A DNA stretch of 15,167 nucleotides, from assembly GCA_046726955.1 (NCBI GenBank), contig JBKPBQ010000346.1:1-15167 (forward strand). The letters are read 5' to 3'. Of the stretch, positions 7,147 to 14,037 are shown one piece after another; within the stretch, counting starts at the first letter, position 1, and every line of letters starts with the position of its first letter. The DNA is from CAVPGH01 sp046726955 (GTDB lineage: Bacteria; Acidobacteriota; Vicinamibacteria; Fen-336). The notes below the pieces were generated by a model, which worked only from the letters and a program-made list of their open reading frames with translations, was not told the DNA's origin and made no database searches. The translations under genes were made by a program, and so were the position numbers.

Positions 7147-8320
7147 CCGCCTCCAGGCCGCGCCGGAGATCTTCGATCAGGTCTTCCGGGTCCTCGATCC
7201 CCACCGAGTAGCGGACGAGGTTTTCGGGGATGCCGAGGGCCGCGCGCTCCTCCGGCGTGCACTCGACGTGGCTGGTGGTGGCCGGGGGTCCCGCGAAGGT
7301 CTGGACGCTGCCGAGGCTGGCCGCGCAGTGCGCGAAGCGCAGGGTCTTGAGCAGTCGCGCGAGCCCCGCGCGGTCCGTGCGGGGCGCGAAGCTCAGGACA
7401 CCTCCGAAGCCGGCCATCTGGCGCGCGGCCACCGCGTGGCCCGGGCTCGACTCGAGGCCGGGATAGTTCACGGCCTCGACCCCCGGGTGGGAGGCGAGGA
7501 AGCGAGCGATGCGCAGGGCCGACTCGTTCTGCCTCCGCACGCGCAGGTCGAGCGTCTTCATTCCCCGGAGCAGCAGGTAGGCAGCGGCGGGGTCGAGGCA
7601 GGCGCCGAGGATCTCGCGGTCGTGGTGGAGCGCCTTCACGAGGTCGCGACGGCCGCAGGCGACGCCGCCCATCGCGTCCTCGTGCCCGCCCAGGAACTTC
7701 GTCGCGCTGTGGACGACGAGGTCGGCCCCGAGCGCGAGCGGTCGCGTGTTGATGGGCGTCGCGAAGGTGTTGTCCACGACGACCGTCGCCTTCGCGGCGT
7801 GGCCGGCCTCGGCGAGGCGGGCGATGTCGAGGACCTTCAGCGTCGGGTTCGTGGGCGACTCGAGGTAGAGCACGCGGCAGCCGCGGGCGACCTCGCGCAC
7901 GATCGCGTCGTGATCGTCCGTCGCGCAGAGGCGGGCTTCGATGCCGAACCGAGGGAGGAACTCCTGGAAGACACGCGACGTTCCGCCGTAGGTGTCCTTC
8001 ACCGAGACGACGCGCTCGCCGGGCCGCAGCAGGGCGAAGAGCGTGCCCGAGATCGCGGCCATCCCCGAAGCGAACGCGACGGCGGCCTCGCCGCCCTCGA
8101 GTCCGCGGAGCTTGTCCTCGAAGACCCGCACCGTCGGGTTGTCGTTGCGCGTGTAGATGTAGCCCGGGCGGCGGCCGGTGGCGACCTCGAGCCACTCGTC
8201 GAGATCCGGGTATCCGTACGAGGCGCTGTGCACGAGCGGCGGCTGCGTCGCCGCGCCCCAGGCCCGGCGATCCTCCTCCCCGGCCCACACCGAGAGCGTG
8301 CTCTTTCCGGTCTCGCTCAT
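7136..8320 (-). CDS. Trans-sulfuration PLP enzyme (cystathionine gamma-synthase/lyase family)
   Basis: The 394-residue protein belongs to the Cys/Met-metabolism PLP family (fold type I). Landmarks in order: 'YIYTRNDNPTVRVFEDKL' (54-71), 'LEGGEAAVAFASGMAAI', 'DTYGGTSRVF' (109-118), 'LESPTNPTLKV', 'VVDNTFATPI', the PLP-lysine motif 'HSATKFLGGHEDAMGG' with Lys208, and 'SLGSVQTFAGPPATTSHVE' (335-353). The last motif usually has Glu ('GxESL'/'ETV') where this protein has Gln340, a position tied to substrate choice in cystathionine enzymes. It may be a gamma-lyase, gamma-synthase or related elimination enzyme; the sequence does not decide. No signal peptide is present, so it is cytoplasmic. The ATG at 8320 has AAGGAG six bases upstream; a longer frame to 8680 has no family content. 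It follows the serine hydrolase by 11 bases and is probably co-transcribed. Confidence 0.9.
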   Translation of the reverse strand: MSETGKSTLSVWAGEEDRRAWGAATQPPLVHSASYGYPDLDEWLEVATGRRPGYIYTRNDNPTVRVFEDKLRGLEGGEAAVAFASGMAAISGTLFALLRPGERVVSVKDTYGGTSRVFQEFLPRFGIEARLCATDDHDAIVREVARGCRVLYLESPTNPTLKVLDIARLAEAGHAAKATVVVDNTFATPINTRPLALGADLVVHSATKFLGGHEDAMGGVACGRRDLVKALHHDREILGACLDPAAAYLLLRGMKTLDLRVRRQNESALRIARFLASHPGVEAVNYPGLESSPGHAVAARQMAGFGGVLSFAPRTDRAGLARLLKTLRFAHCAASLGSVQTFAGPPATTSHVECTPEERAALGIPENLVRYSVGIEDPEDLIEDLRRGLEAAIG

Positions 8321-8331
8321 CGTCGTCTCCT

Positions 8332-9453
8332 TCAGCGGCCGAGTTCCGCGCTCGCGAGCTTCAGCCCGAGCTCCTTGAGGTCGATGTCGCCGCGGTTCGC
8401 GAGGACGATCACGGTCAGCCCGTCCGCCGGGAACCGATCCACGATCGCCCGGAAGCCCATGGTCTCGCCGTGGTGCCACTGTCGCGCGTGCCCCTGCCAG
8501 GGGTCCAGGAACCAGCCGTAGCCGTACGAGACCGCGCGGCCCGGATAGAGGTTGTCGCCGCCGCCCTCCTTCTCCTTCGGCCAGCTCGGCTCCGAATTGT
8601 CGGCGAGGCGCACCGGCGTCAGCGCGGGCTTCATCTCCTCCTCGGAGAGGAGCGCGTGCGTCCGGAGCGCCTCGTCCCACTTCGCGAGGTCTTCGAGACA
8701 GGAGTAGACGCCGCCGTCGCCGAGTGTGGCGGAGGTCGAGCTTTGATCGGTCTGCCGGAACCGCGCGCCCTCCTTCGTGTGGCCGTACGCCCGATCCGGC
8801 ACCTCGTTCCTGCCCTTCTCGTAGGCGAGCGTGCGCGTCATCGCGAGCGGCTCGAAGATCCGCTCGCGCAGGACCTCGCCGAAGGACTTGCCGGCGGCTC
8901 TCGCCGCGACGAGGCCCAGGACGACGTAGCCCGAGTTGCTGTAGGCCCAGCTCTCTCCCGGCGCGAAGACGCCGCGCGTCTCGCCTTCGAGCAGGCCCAG
9001 GACCTCGTCGTCGCGGATCTGGCGCTCGGGGGTCCAGACCGGACCTTTCTGCTTCTCGACCTTGTCCATCAGCTCTTCGTAGTCGGGAAGGCCGGAGGTG
9101 TGGGTGAGAAGGTGGCGGATCGTGATCGCCTTCCCGTAGTCGGGGAAGCCCGGGAGCGCCTGCGTGAGCGTGTCGTCGTAGCGGAGCCGGCCGTCGCGCA
9201 CGAGGAGCATGATCGAAGCGGCGGTGAGCTGCTTCGTCACGGAGGCGAGCCGGAAGCGGGTACGCGCGTCGATCGGCGCGCGCGTGCGCAAGTCGCGGAC
9301 GCCGTAGCCGCGCTCGACGACGGTTCGTCCGTCCTTCCTGACCAGGACGGCGATCCCCGGCTGGCCGTTGGCGACGAGACCCTTCAGCACCGCGGCATCA
9401 CGATCCACGGTGGAAGCGGCTCCGGCGAGCAAGGCGACGGCGAGAGCAAGCAT
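8332..9453 (-). CDS. Exported serine hydrolase of the beta-lactamase / class C (esterase, DD-peptidase) family
   Basis: The 373-residue protein has a short signal peptide (MLALAVALLAGAAS). Catalytic motifs: SxxK as S71-V-T-K74 in 'FRLASVTKQLTA', YxN as Y171-S-N173 in 'SWAYSNSGY', and 'HHGETMGF' (327-334) in place of KTG. 'HLLTHTSGLPDY' (114-125) and 'GDGGVYSCLEDLAKW' (246-260) are typical of PF00144 proteins. The family covers class C beta-lactamases, DD-carboxypeptidases, D-aminopeptidases and esterases, and this member cannot be placed further; an HxG third motif is common among the non-beta-lactamase members. The ATG at 9453 is fixed by an in-frame TGA three codons upstream. There is no clear SD; a weak GATGAT lies five bases before the ATG. 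Its stop overlaps the SD of the downstream PLP enzyme gene, indicating an operon. Confidence 0.9.
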   Translation of the reverse strand: MLALAVALLAGAASTVDRDAAVLKGLVANGQPGIAVLVRKDGRTVVERGYGVRDLRTRAPIDARTRFRLASVTKQLTAASIMLLVRDGRLRYDDTLTQALPGFPDYGKAITIRHLLTHTSGLPDYEELMDKVEKQKGPVWTPERQIRDDEVLGLLEGETRGVFAPGESWAYSNSGYVVLGLVAARAAGKSFGEVLRERIFEPLAMTRTLAYEKGRNEVPDRAYGHTKEGARFRQTDQSSTSATLGDGGVYSCLEDLAKWDEALRTHALLSEEEMKPALTPVRLADNSEPSWPKEKEGGGDNLYPGRAVSYGYGWFLDPWQGHARQWHHGETMGFRAIVDRFPADGLTVIVLANRGDIDLKELGLKLASAELGR

Positions 9454-9503
9454 GGCGCATCATCTCACTCGCGGGAGAGACGTTTCCAGCACGGGAGGGA
9501 GCC
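9454..9503. promoter_or_regulatory. Short divergent gap between serine hydrolase and flavin-reductase-like genes
   Basis: Fifty bases separate two divergent start codons. The plus-strand gene has GGAGG at 9494-9498, five bases before ATG 9504. On the minus side only GATGAT (four of six to TATAAT), five bases before the ATG, resembles a -10. No -35 is convincing in either direction. Both promoters must lie here or inside the opposite coding region. Confidence 0.3.
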
Positions 9504-10205
9504 ATGGATCGACAGGCGACGACACGTTCGGTGGGGAGGCGGCGAGTGCTGAGGGCCGCCGCGATCTCCGTCCTGTGGGGAGGCCGTCTGCTGCCCGAGG
9601 AGCGGCCGGCGCGCGATCGTCGCCGCGTCGCCCTGCCGAAGCCTGGCCCGATGCTGCCTCCCGTCCCCGCCATCCTCGTGACCGTGAACGGCCGGCCCGG
9701 CGAGCCGGACGAGATCAGCGTCCTCTGGACGTTCGTGGTGAACGGCAACCCACCGCAGGTCGGCGTGTCGGCGGGCGACGAGCATCGGGCCGGCGACCTC
9801 ATCGCTCGCCACCGCGAGTTCGTCCTGAACGTGCCGGTGGCTGCGATCGTCCGGGCGTTCGACCTCGTGGACATGAGCTCGAGCAAGGTCGCGGACAAGT
9901 TCGCGCTCTCCGGCCTCACGCGGGGAGCGGCCACCGTGGTGAAGGCGCCCACGGTCGAGGAGGCGCCCATCCAGGTCGAGTGCCGGGTGAGCCACGTGCT
10001 GCGCGTGCCCCCGGTGCGCACGGTTTACCTGGCCGACGTGGTGGCGACGACCGTCCACGAGGGCGTCTGTGACGAAGACGGCCGGCTTCGCGTCGGCTCG
10101 GTGCCGTTCTTCGGGATGACCGCGGGGAGCGGCGAGTTCTTCTCGATGGGCGAGAAGGTCGGGCACATCGGGCAGACTTCCGGTCGGAGCGACATCAGGT
10201 ACTGA
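9504..10205 (+). CDS. Flavin-reductase-like (FMN-binding split-barrel) protein with Tat-like leader
   Basis: The product has 233 residues. The N-terminus 'SVGRRRVLRAAAISVLWGG' (9-27) resembles a twin-arginine signal, though the hydrophobic stretch is short and there is no neat cleavage site. Residues about 44-205 form a flavin-reductase-like split barrel: 'PVPAILVTVNGRPGEPDEIS', 'VVNGNPPQVGVSAG', 'HREFVLNVP' (103-111), 'VDMSSSKVADKFALSGLT' (122-139), 'APIQVECRVSHVLRV' and 'TVYLADVVAT'. The family binds FMN and reduces flavin with NAD(P)H, or acts as a flavin-dependent reductase. A Tat signal would carry a preloaded cofactor across the membrane, where no NAD(P)H is available, so export would imply a different electron donor or a binding role. 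The SD is strong. Its stop lies 11 bases from the convergent methyltransferase stop. Confidence 0.82.
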   Translation: MDRQATTRSVGRRRVLRAAAISVLWGGRLLPEERPARDRRRVALPKPGPMLPPVPAILVTVNGRPGEPDEISVLWTFVVNGNPPQVGVSAGDEHRAGDLIARHREFVLNVPVAAIVRAFDLVDMSSSKVADKFALSGLTRGAATVVKAPTVEEAPIQVECRVSHVLRVPPVRTVYLADVVATTVHEGVCDEDGRLRVGSVPFFGMTAGSGEFFSMGEKVGHIGQTSGRSDIRY

Positions 10206-10216
10206 CGAGAGGGGGC

Positions 10217-11125
10217 TCAGCGCTTGCGGGCCGTGACCAGGTAGTAGCCGAAGTAGGGGCGGCCCACGCCGATGAACGGGGCGATCAGGCAGGCGAGGAC
10301 GTGCCTCCACCGCACGACGCTCAGCCATCGCCGGCGGACCAGCAGCTCGCCGGCGAGGAACGCAAGGGTCACCGTCGGGACGTGCATCACGCTCGGGGCG
10401 ATGCGCCAGGAGACGTCCTCGGCCGCGACCAGATCGAAGCCGTGGCGGTCGAGGGCCGCGGTGAAGGCGGCGAAGTCGGCGAAGCGCTCGACCGCCCAGC
10501 TGCGCGTCATGTACGCGAGGAGCGCGGCATACCAGCGGGGGAGGTCCGCCCGCTTCATGAAGGCATCGGCGAGGACGAGCTTCGCCCCCGGCTGCAGCAG
10601 CCGCGCGCACTCTTTGACGAAACGCTCCTTGCTCTCGCCGGGGGCGTGGCACGCGGCCTCGATGGAGAACGCGGCCTGGTAGGCGCCGCTCGGCAAATCG
10701 AGCCCCATGAAATCGCCGAGCTTCCATTCCACGCGGCCGAGCCGCGGGCTGGTCGCCGCCTCGGTGAACGCGCGCGCCCTGGCGATCTGCCACTCCACGA
10801 TCGTGACGGCCGTTAGTTCGACCGCGTGGTCCGCGATCAGGGTGCGGGCGGGCGCCCCCAGCCCGCAGCCGAGGTCGAGCACCTTCATGCCGGGAGCGAG
10901 GTCGAGGCGGCGGAAGACCTGCCGGCTCATCTCCTCGAGCATCGGCTCGAGGGCGAAGGGGTTCGCCGGCCAGCGGAAGTAGCCGAAGTGCATGTTGAAC
11001 CCCCGGCTCCAGGCGCGGTAGTCCATCCCCGCCTCGGTGTAGTACGTCTCGAGGTCCACCAGAGACGGGCCGCCTCCCTTCTTCGTCTCGTCGCGGGTGC
11101 GATCGTCGCCGGCGGTGTTTTCCAT
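10217..11125 (-). CDS. Class I SAM-dependent methyltransferase
   Basis: The 302-residue protein has the classical motif I 'KVLDLGCGLGAPARTL' (81-96), an acidic strand-2 region replaced by 'LTAVTIVEWQIARARAF', motif near 'VEWKLGDFMGLDLPSGAYQAAFSIEAACH' (132-160) and 'ARLLQPGAKLVLADAF' (174-189). The lead-in 'TYYTEAGMDYRAWSRGFNMHFGYF' (28-50) is like that of sterol, tocopherol and small-molecule methyltransferases of the UbiE/SMT group. The hydrophobic C-terminal part (250-295) could contact membrane or a lipophilic substrate. The first about 25 residues are polar and charged. The substrate is unknown. ATG 11125 has no SD; TATAAC lies eight bases upstream on the coding strand, suggesting a leaderless message. 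It is divergent from the MBL lipoprotein gene and convergent with the flavin-reductase-like gene. Confidence 0.87.
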   Translation of the reverse strand: MENTAGDDRTRDETKKGGGPSLVDLETYYTEAGMDYRAWSRGFNMHFGYFRWPANPFALEPMLEEMSRQVFRRLDLAPGMKVLDLGCGLGAPARTLIADHAVELTAVTIVEWQIARARAFTEAATSPRLGRVEWKLGDFMGLDLPSGAYQAAFSIEAACHAPGESKERFVKECARLLQPGAKLVLADAFMKRADLPRWYAALLAYMTRSWAVERFADFAAFTAALDRHGFDLVAAEDVSWRIAPSVMHVPTVTLAFLAGELLVRRRWLSVVRWRHVLACLIAPFIGVGRPYFGYYLVTARKR

Positions 11126-11126
11126 G

Positions 11127-11151
11127 CGCCCGGGTTATAACTCATCGGGCG
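11127..11151. promoter_or_regulatory. Symmetric divergent promoter: palindromic -10 inside an inverted repeat
   Basis: GTTATAAC (11134-11141) is a perfect palindrome, so both strands read TATAAC, a five-of-six -10 hexamer. It lies between CGCCCG (11127-11132) and CGGGCG (11146-11151), exact reverse complements 13 bases apart. On the minus side the -10 is eight bases from ATG 11125, and the nearer arm ends one base from it. On the plus side the start would be near 11148, giving a leader of about 30 bases with GAGGAGG at 11162-11168 before ATG 11178. No good -35 is visible on either side, so activation by a protein bound to the dyad is possible. Confidence 0.5.
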
Positions 11152-11177
11152 GAATCACGTTGAGGAGGCCTGAGCCG

Positions 11178-12188
11178 ATGCGGAGGCGCGTTCGCGCGCC
11201 GTGGCGGGCGGGGGTCGCGTGCCTGGTGGCCGTGTCGGCCTGTCGCGGCGGGACGACGGCAACGGCGCCGCCATCCGCGGCGACGCGCTGGTGCGACCTC
11301 TTGCCCCGGCCCGCCAACACCGCGCTCCCGCGCGTCAGCGTCTCGTCCGACTGGTACTTCGTCTACCGCGCCGCCGAGGGTGTCTTCGCGATCGCGGAGC
11401 CGCTGCAGTTCGAGGAGACCATCTCGTACCTGATCCTGGGCCGGGACCACGCGCTGCTCTTCGACACCGGCCTCGGCCTCGTGCCGATCCGCCCGGTGGT
11501 CGAAGAGCTGACCCGCCTGCCCGTCGTCGTCGTGAACTCGCACACGCACTTCGATCACGTGGGCGGCAACGCGGACTTCGACCGCATCCTCGCCCGGGAC
11601 ACGGAGTACACGCGGTCCAACGCGCGGGGATTCCCCCACGAGGCGCTGGCCGGGGAAGTCGAGCCGACGAGCCTCTGCCGCGGCGTCCCGTCCGGAATCG
11701 ACACCTCGGCGTACCACACCCGGGCGTGGAAGCCCGCGGGCACGGTGGCCGAGGGCGACCGGATCGAGCTGGGCGGTCGCACGCTCGAAGTCCTGGAGGT
11801 GCCGGGCCACACGCCCGACGCGATCGCGCTCCTCGATCGCGCCCACGGCCTCCTGTGGACGGGGGATACCTACTACGACGGCCCGATCTGGCTCTTCGTG
11901 CCCGAGACGAGCCTCGCCGACTACGAGCGATCGATCGGCCGGCTCGCCGCTCTCGTGCCTCTTCTGCGGCAACTGCTGCCCGCCCACAACACGGCCTCCG
12001 CCGAGCCGCGGCGGCTCGAGGCCGCGAAGGAGGCTATTCGGAAGGTTCGCGCGGGCTCGGTGACGGGACGGAACGAGTCCGGGAATCGCGTGGAGTTCCA
12101 GTTCGACGGCTTCTCGATCCTCGTCTCGCGCCCCGTGCTGGACGGGAAGACAGGGGACGCGAGCCGGGGCGGCTCGGGCCTCGAGTAA
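11178..12188 (+). CDS. MBL-fold metallo-hydrolase, predicted lipoprotein
   Basis: The 336-residue protein starts with a basic n-region, a hydrophobic core and lipobox V-S-A-C (19-22), so it is probably a lipoprotein anchored outside the cytoplasm. The metallo-beta-lactamase fold is clear: 'TISYLILGRDHALLFDTGLG' (81-100), 'VVVVNSHTHFDHVGGN' (116-131) with His122, His124, Asp126 and His127, 'EVLEVPGHTPDAIALLD' with His211, 'GLLWTGDTYYDG' with Asp230, and 'LLPAHNTA' with His270. All dinuclear zinc ligands are present. Substrates in this superfamily range from beta-lactams to lactones, thioesters and phosphodiesters; nothing selects one. ATG 11178 is preferred over 11097 because of GAGGAGG nine bases upstream and because it gives the lipoprotein signal. 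The downstream DJ-1 gene follows after 31 bases but appears to have its own promoter. Confidence 0.9.
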   Translation: MRRRVRAPWRAGVACLVAVSACRGGTTATAPPSAATRWCDLLPRPANTALPRVSVSSDWYFVYRAAEGVFAIAEPLQFEETISYLILGRDHALLFDTGLGLVPIRPVVEELTRLPVVVVNSHTHFDHVGGNADFDRILARDTEYTRSNARGFPHEALAGEVEPTSLCRGVPSGIDTSAYHTRAWKPAGTVAEGDRIELGGRTLEVLEVPGHTPDAIALLDRAHGLLWTGDTYYDGPIWLFVPETSLADYERSIGRLAALVPLLRQLLPAHNTASAEPRRLEAAKEAIRKVRAGSVTGRNESGNRVEFQFDGFSILVSRPVLDGKTGDASRGGSGLE

Positions 12189-12218
12189 CGCGGACGGCGA
12201 CTCCCTTAGAATCCGCGT
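12188..12218 (+). promoter_or_regulatory. Leaderless-type promoter of the DJ-1 gene inside a perfect inverted repeat
   Basis: TAGAAT (12207-12212) is a five-of-six -10 placed seven bases before ATG 12220, with no SD, so transcription probably begins at or beside the A of the ATG. ACGCGGA (12188-12194) and TCCGCGT (12212-12218) are exact reverse complements 17 bases apart that enclose the -10 region; the right arm ends one base before the ATG. This fills the whole gap after the MBL stop codon. It could be an operator over the core promoter, or a hairpin in read-through RNA that hides the start codon. I see no -35. Confidence 0.5.
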
Positions 12219-12219
12219 C

Positions 12220-12939
12220 ATGAAGGCTCGCCACATCGTCTGGCTCGTCGTGATCGCCATGGGCGTCCTGCTCGTGGCGGGACCGTGGATCGGCCCCGCC
12301 GGCGCGGCGCAACCGCTGGGGACGGTCGGTTTCCTCGTCCTCCCCGGCGTCTACAACTCCGAGCTGATGGCGCCCTACGACGTGCTCGACCACGTACGCT
12401 TCCGCACGAAGGACGCGCCGCGGGTGTTCACCGTGGCCCCCAAGGCCGGTCCCCTCCACACCTACGAAGGCCTGACGCTCACGCCCCACCACACGTTCGC
12501 GGACGCGCCGCCCATTGACCTCCTCGTCGTCCCGAGCGCCGAGCACAACATGGACAAGGACCTCGAGGACGCCGCGCTCATCGCCTGGGTGCGCGAGACC
12601 GGGCGCAAAGCGAAGCTCGTCCTCTCGCTCTGCGACGGGGCGTTCGTCCTGGCCAAGGCTGGGCTCCTCGACGGCCTCGAGGCCACGACGTTCCCCGGCG
12701 ACCAGGACCGCTTCGCGAAGATGTTTCCGGCGGTGAAGCTGCAGCGAGGAGTGATCTTCGTCCACGACGGCAAGGCGGTGACGAGCGTCGGCGGCGCGCG
12801 CAGCTACGACCCCGCGATGTACCTCGTGGAGCGCCTCTACGGAGACGACGCGCGGGCGAAGATCGGCGAAGGGCTCGTCCTCGACTGGAGCCGCTCCTCC
12901 GTCAAGCACCGCCTCGCCCCGGGCGCGCGGCTGCCCTGA
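12220..12939 (+). CDS. Exported or membrane-anchored DJ-1/PfpI (ThiJ) family protein
   Basis: The 239-residue protein has an N-terminal hydrophobic segment (6-29) that could be a signal peptide cleaved after 'AGAA' or an anchor. The DJ-1/PfpI domain fills residues about 34-222: 'TVGFLVLPGVYNSELMAPYDVL' with Glu48, 'LLVVPSAEHNMDKD' (101-114), the nucleophile elbow 'LVLSLCDGAFVLAKAGLLDG' with Cys138, 'ATTFPGDQDRF' and 'AVTSVGGARSYDPAMYLVE' (186-204). This resembles the amidotransferase-like domain of GlxA-type regulators but has no AraC DNA-binding part. The family includes glyoxalase III-type, chaperone-like and hydratase enzymes; placement outside the cytoplasm is less common. Leaderless start: no SD, and TAGAAT seven bases before the ATG. 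It converges on the M19 gene, with six bases between stop codons. Confidence 0.86.
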   Translation: MKARHIVWLVVIAMGVLLVAGPWIGPAGAAQPLGTVGFLVLPGVYNSELMAPYDVLDHVRFRTKDAPRVFTVAPKAGPLHTYEGLTLTPHHTFADAPPIDLLVVPSAEHNMDKDLEDAALIAWVRETGRKAKLVLSLCDGAFVLAKAGLLDGLEATTFPGDQDRFAKMFPAVKLQRGVIFVHDGKAVTSVGGARSYDPAMYLVERLYGDDARAKIGEGLVLDWSRSSVKHRLAPGARLP

Positions 12940-12945
12940 GACGAG

Positions 12946-14037
12946 CTAGCCGATGACGTCCCGGTAGAGGCGCAGCAGGTTCCCGCCCATCACGCGCTCG
13001 ACGTCGCGTGCCGGCAGGCCGCGCCTGGCGAGGCCGTCGCGCACCACTTCCATCCGGCGCGGCCCGTTCAGCTCCTCGATGAAGTAGGGCAGCTCGTCGT
13101 CCACGACCTGGGCGCCTTCCTCGCGCTTCAGCTCTGCGAGGTACTCGGGGCTCAGCCGGACCACCCGGTAGTCGCGATCGCTGCCGATCGCTACGTGCTC
13201 GACCCCGGCCACGCGGATCGCGTGCAGCAGGTGGTCGAAGTAGGCGTCGAGGTTCTGCGACTTCTTCGGGGTCAGGAAGGGACGCATCTGGCACACGCCC
13301 GCGACGCCGCCGCGCTCGGCCAGGGCGCGCAGGTTCTCGTCGGTCGTGTTGCGCCGGTGGTCGCGCACGGCCGTGCACGCGGTGTGCGAGACGATCACGG
13401 GAGCCTTCGAGGCCGCGATCGCCTCGGCCATCGTCTGCATGTTCGCGTGCGAGAGGTCGACGAGCATCCGCCGCACGTTCATGCGCTCGACCAGCTCGCG
13501 GCCGAACGGCGTGAGGCCGCCCGCGGCGTCGCACCCGGAGCCGGCGTCGTTGCGGTCGTTGTACGTGAGCTGGCAGCTCGTCAGGCCCAGCCGCCGAAAG
13601 AAGTCCACGCGGTCCAGCTCGCGGCCGAACTGCGCCGTGTTCTGGAACATGTAGAAGACGGCCATCTTTCCTTCGCGCCGCGCGCGATCGAGGTCGGCGG
13701 CTGCGGTGGCCTTGACGAAGAAGCCCGGGTTCGCCGCGAGGTGGCGGTCGTACTGCAGGAGCGAGTCCACGGCGAGCTCGAGGGCCTCGGGCCCCACCGG
13801 TTTGGGGTCGCAGAGCGTGATCGTGATCGAGTCGAGGCCGCTCGCGAGCATGTCGCGGACGATCGCCTCCTCGTACTCGATCCGCAGCTCGCCCATCGCG
13901 TCCATGACGAGGAGGTCGTCCGCGGCGGCCGATGTTTTCGGGAACGGAAGGCACGTGGTCACGGCCGAGGCGCCGAGCGCGTTCAAGAAGACACGGCGAG
14001 TCGCTTCCACGGGCGGGGCCGGGAACGTTTCGGGCAT
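12946..14037 (-). CDS. Tat-exported membrane dipeptidase (peptidase M19) family protein with altered metal site
   Basis: The 363-residue protein opens with a twin-arginine signal, 'ATRRVFLNALGASAV' (12-26). The M19 barrel follows: 'LLVMDAMGEL' (42-51), 'GKMAVFYMFQN' (123-133), 'LGLTSCQLTYNDRNDAGSG' (150-168), 'LVDLSHANMQT' with His197, 'PVIVSHTACTAVRDHRRNTT' (213-232) with His218, 'HVAIGSDRDY' with Asp287, and the C-terminal 'VMGGNLLRLYRDVI'. In renal dipeptidase the first metal site is D-x-H-x-D and the bridging residue is Glu in 'EGG'; here these read D-A-M48-G-E50 and F-Q132-N-T. Canonical M19 enzymes cleave dipeptides and tolerate a D-residue at the C-terminal position; activity here is uncertain. 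ATG 14037 was chosen over the frame to 14358 because family content and the Tat signal begin there and TACAAT sits five bases upstream. Confidence 0.88.
   Translation of the reverse strand: MPETFPAPPVEATRRVFLNALGASAVTTCLPFPKTSAAADDLLVMDAMGELRIEYEEAIVRDMLASGLDSITITLCDPKPVGPEALELAVDSLLQYDRHLAANPGFFVKATAAADLDRARREGKMAVFYMFQNTAQFGRELDRVDFFRRLGLTSCQLTYNDRNDAGSGCDAAGGLTPFGRELVERMNVRRMLVDLSHANMQTMAEAIAASKAPVIVSHTACTAVRDHRRNTTDENLRALAERGGVAGVCQMRPFLTPKKSQNLDAYFDHLLHAIRVAGVEHVAIGSDRDYRVVRLSPEYLAELKREEGAQVVDDELPYFIEELNGPRRMEVVRDGLARRGLPARDVERVMGGNLLRLYRDVIG

Noticed and set aside
8321..8680. N-terminal extension of the PLP enzyme frame to 8680
   Set aside because: The extra residues are out-of-frame reading of the serine hydrolase gene; ATG 8320 has AAGGAG six bases upstream and family content starts there.
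8332..9453. Antibiotic-resistance beta-lactamase
   Set aside because: SxxK and YxN are present but the third motif is HxG and the overall pattern is that of the broad esterase/DD-peptidase group; resistance cannot be claimed.
7268..9552. Two long rightward frames (7268-8521 and 8470-9552)
   Set aside because: Antisense to the PLP enzyme and the serine hydrolase, both of which have intact catalytic motifs on the minus strand.
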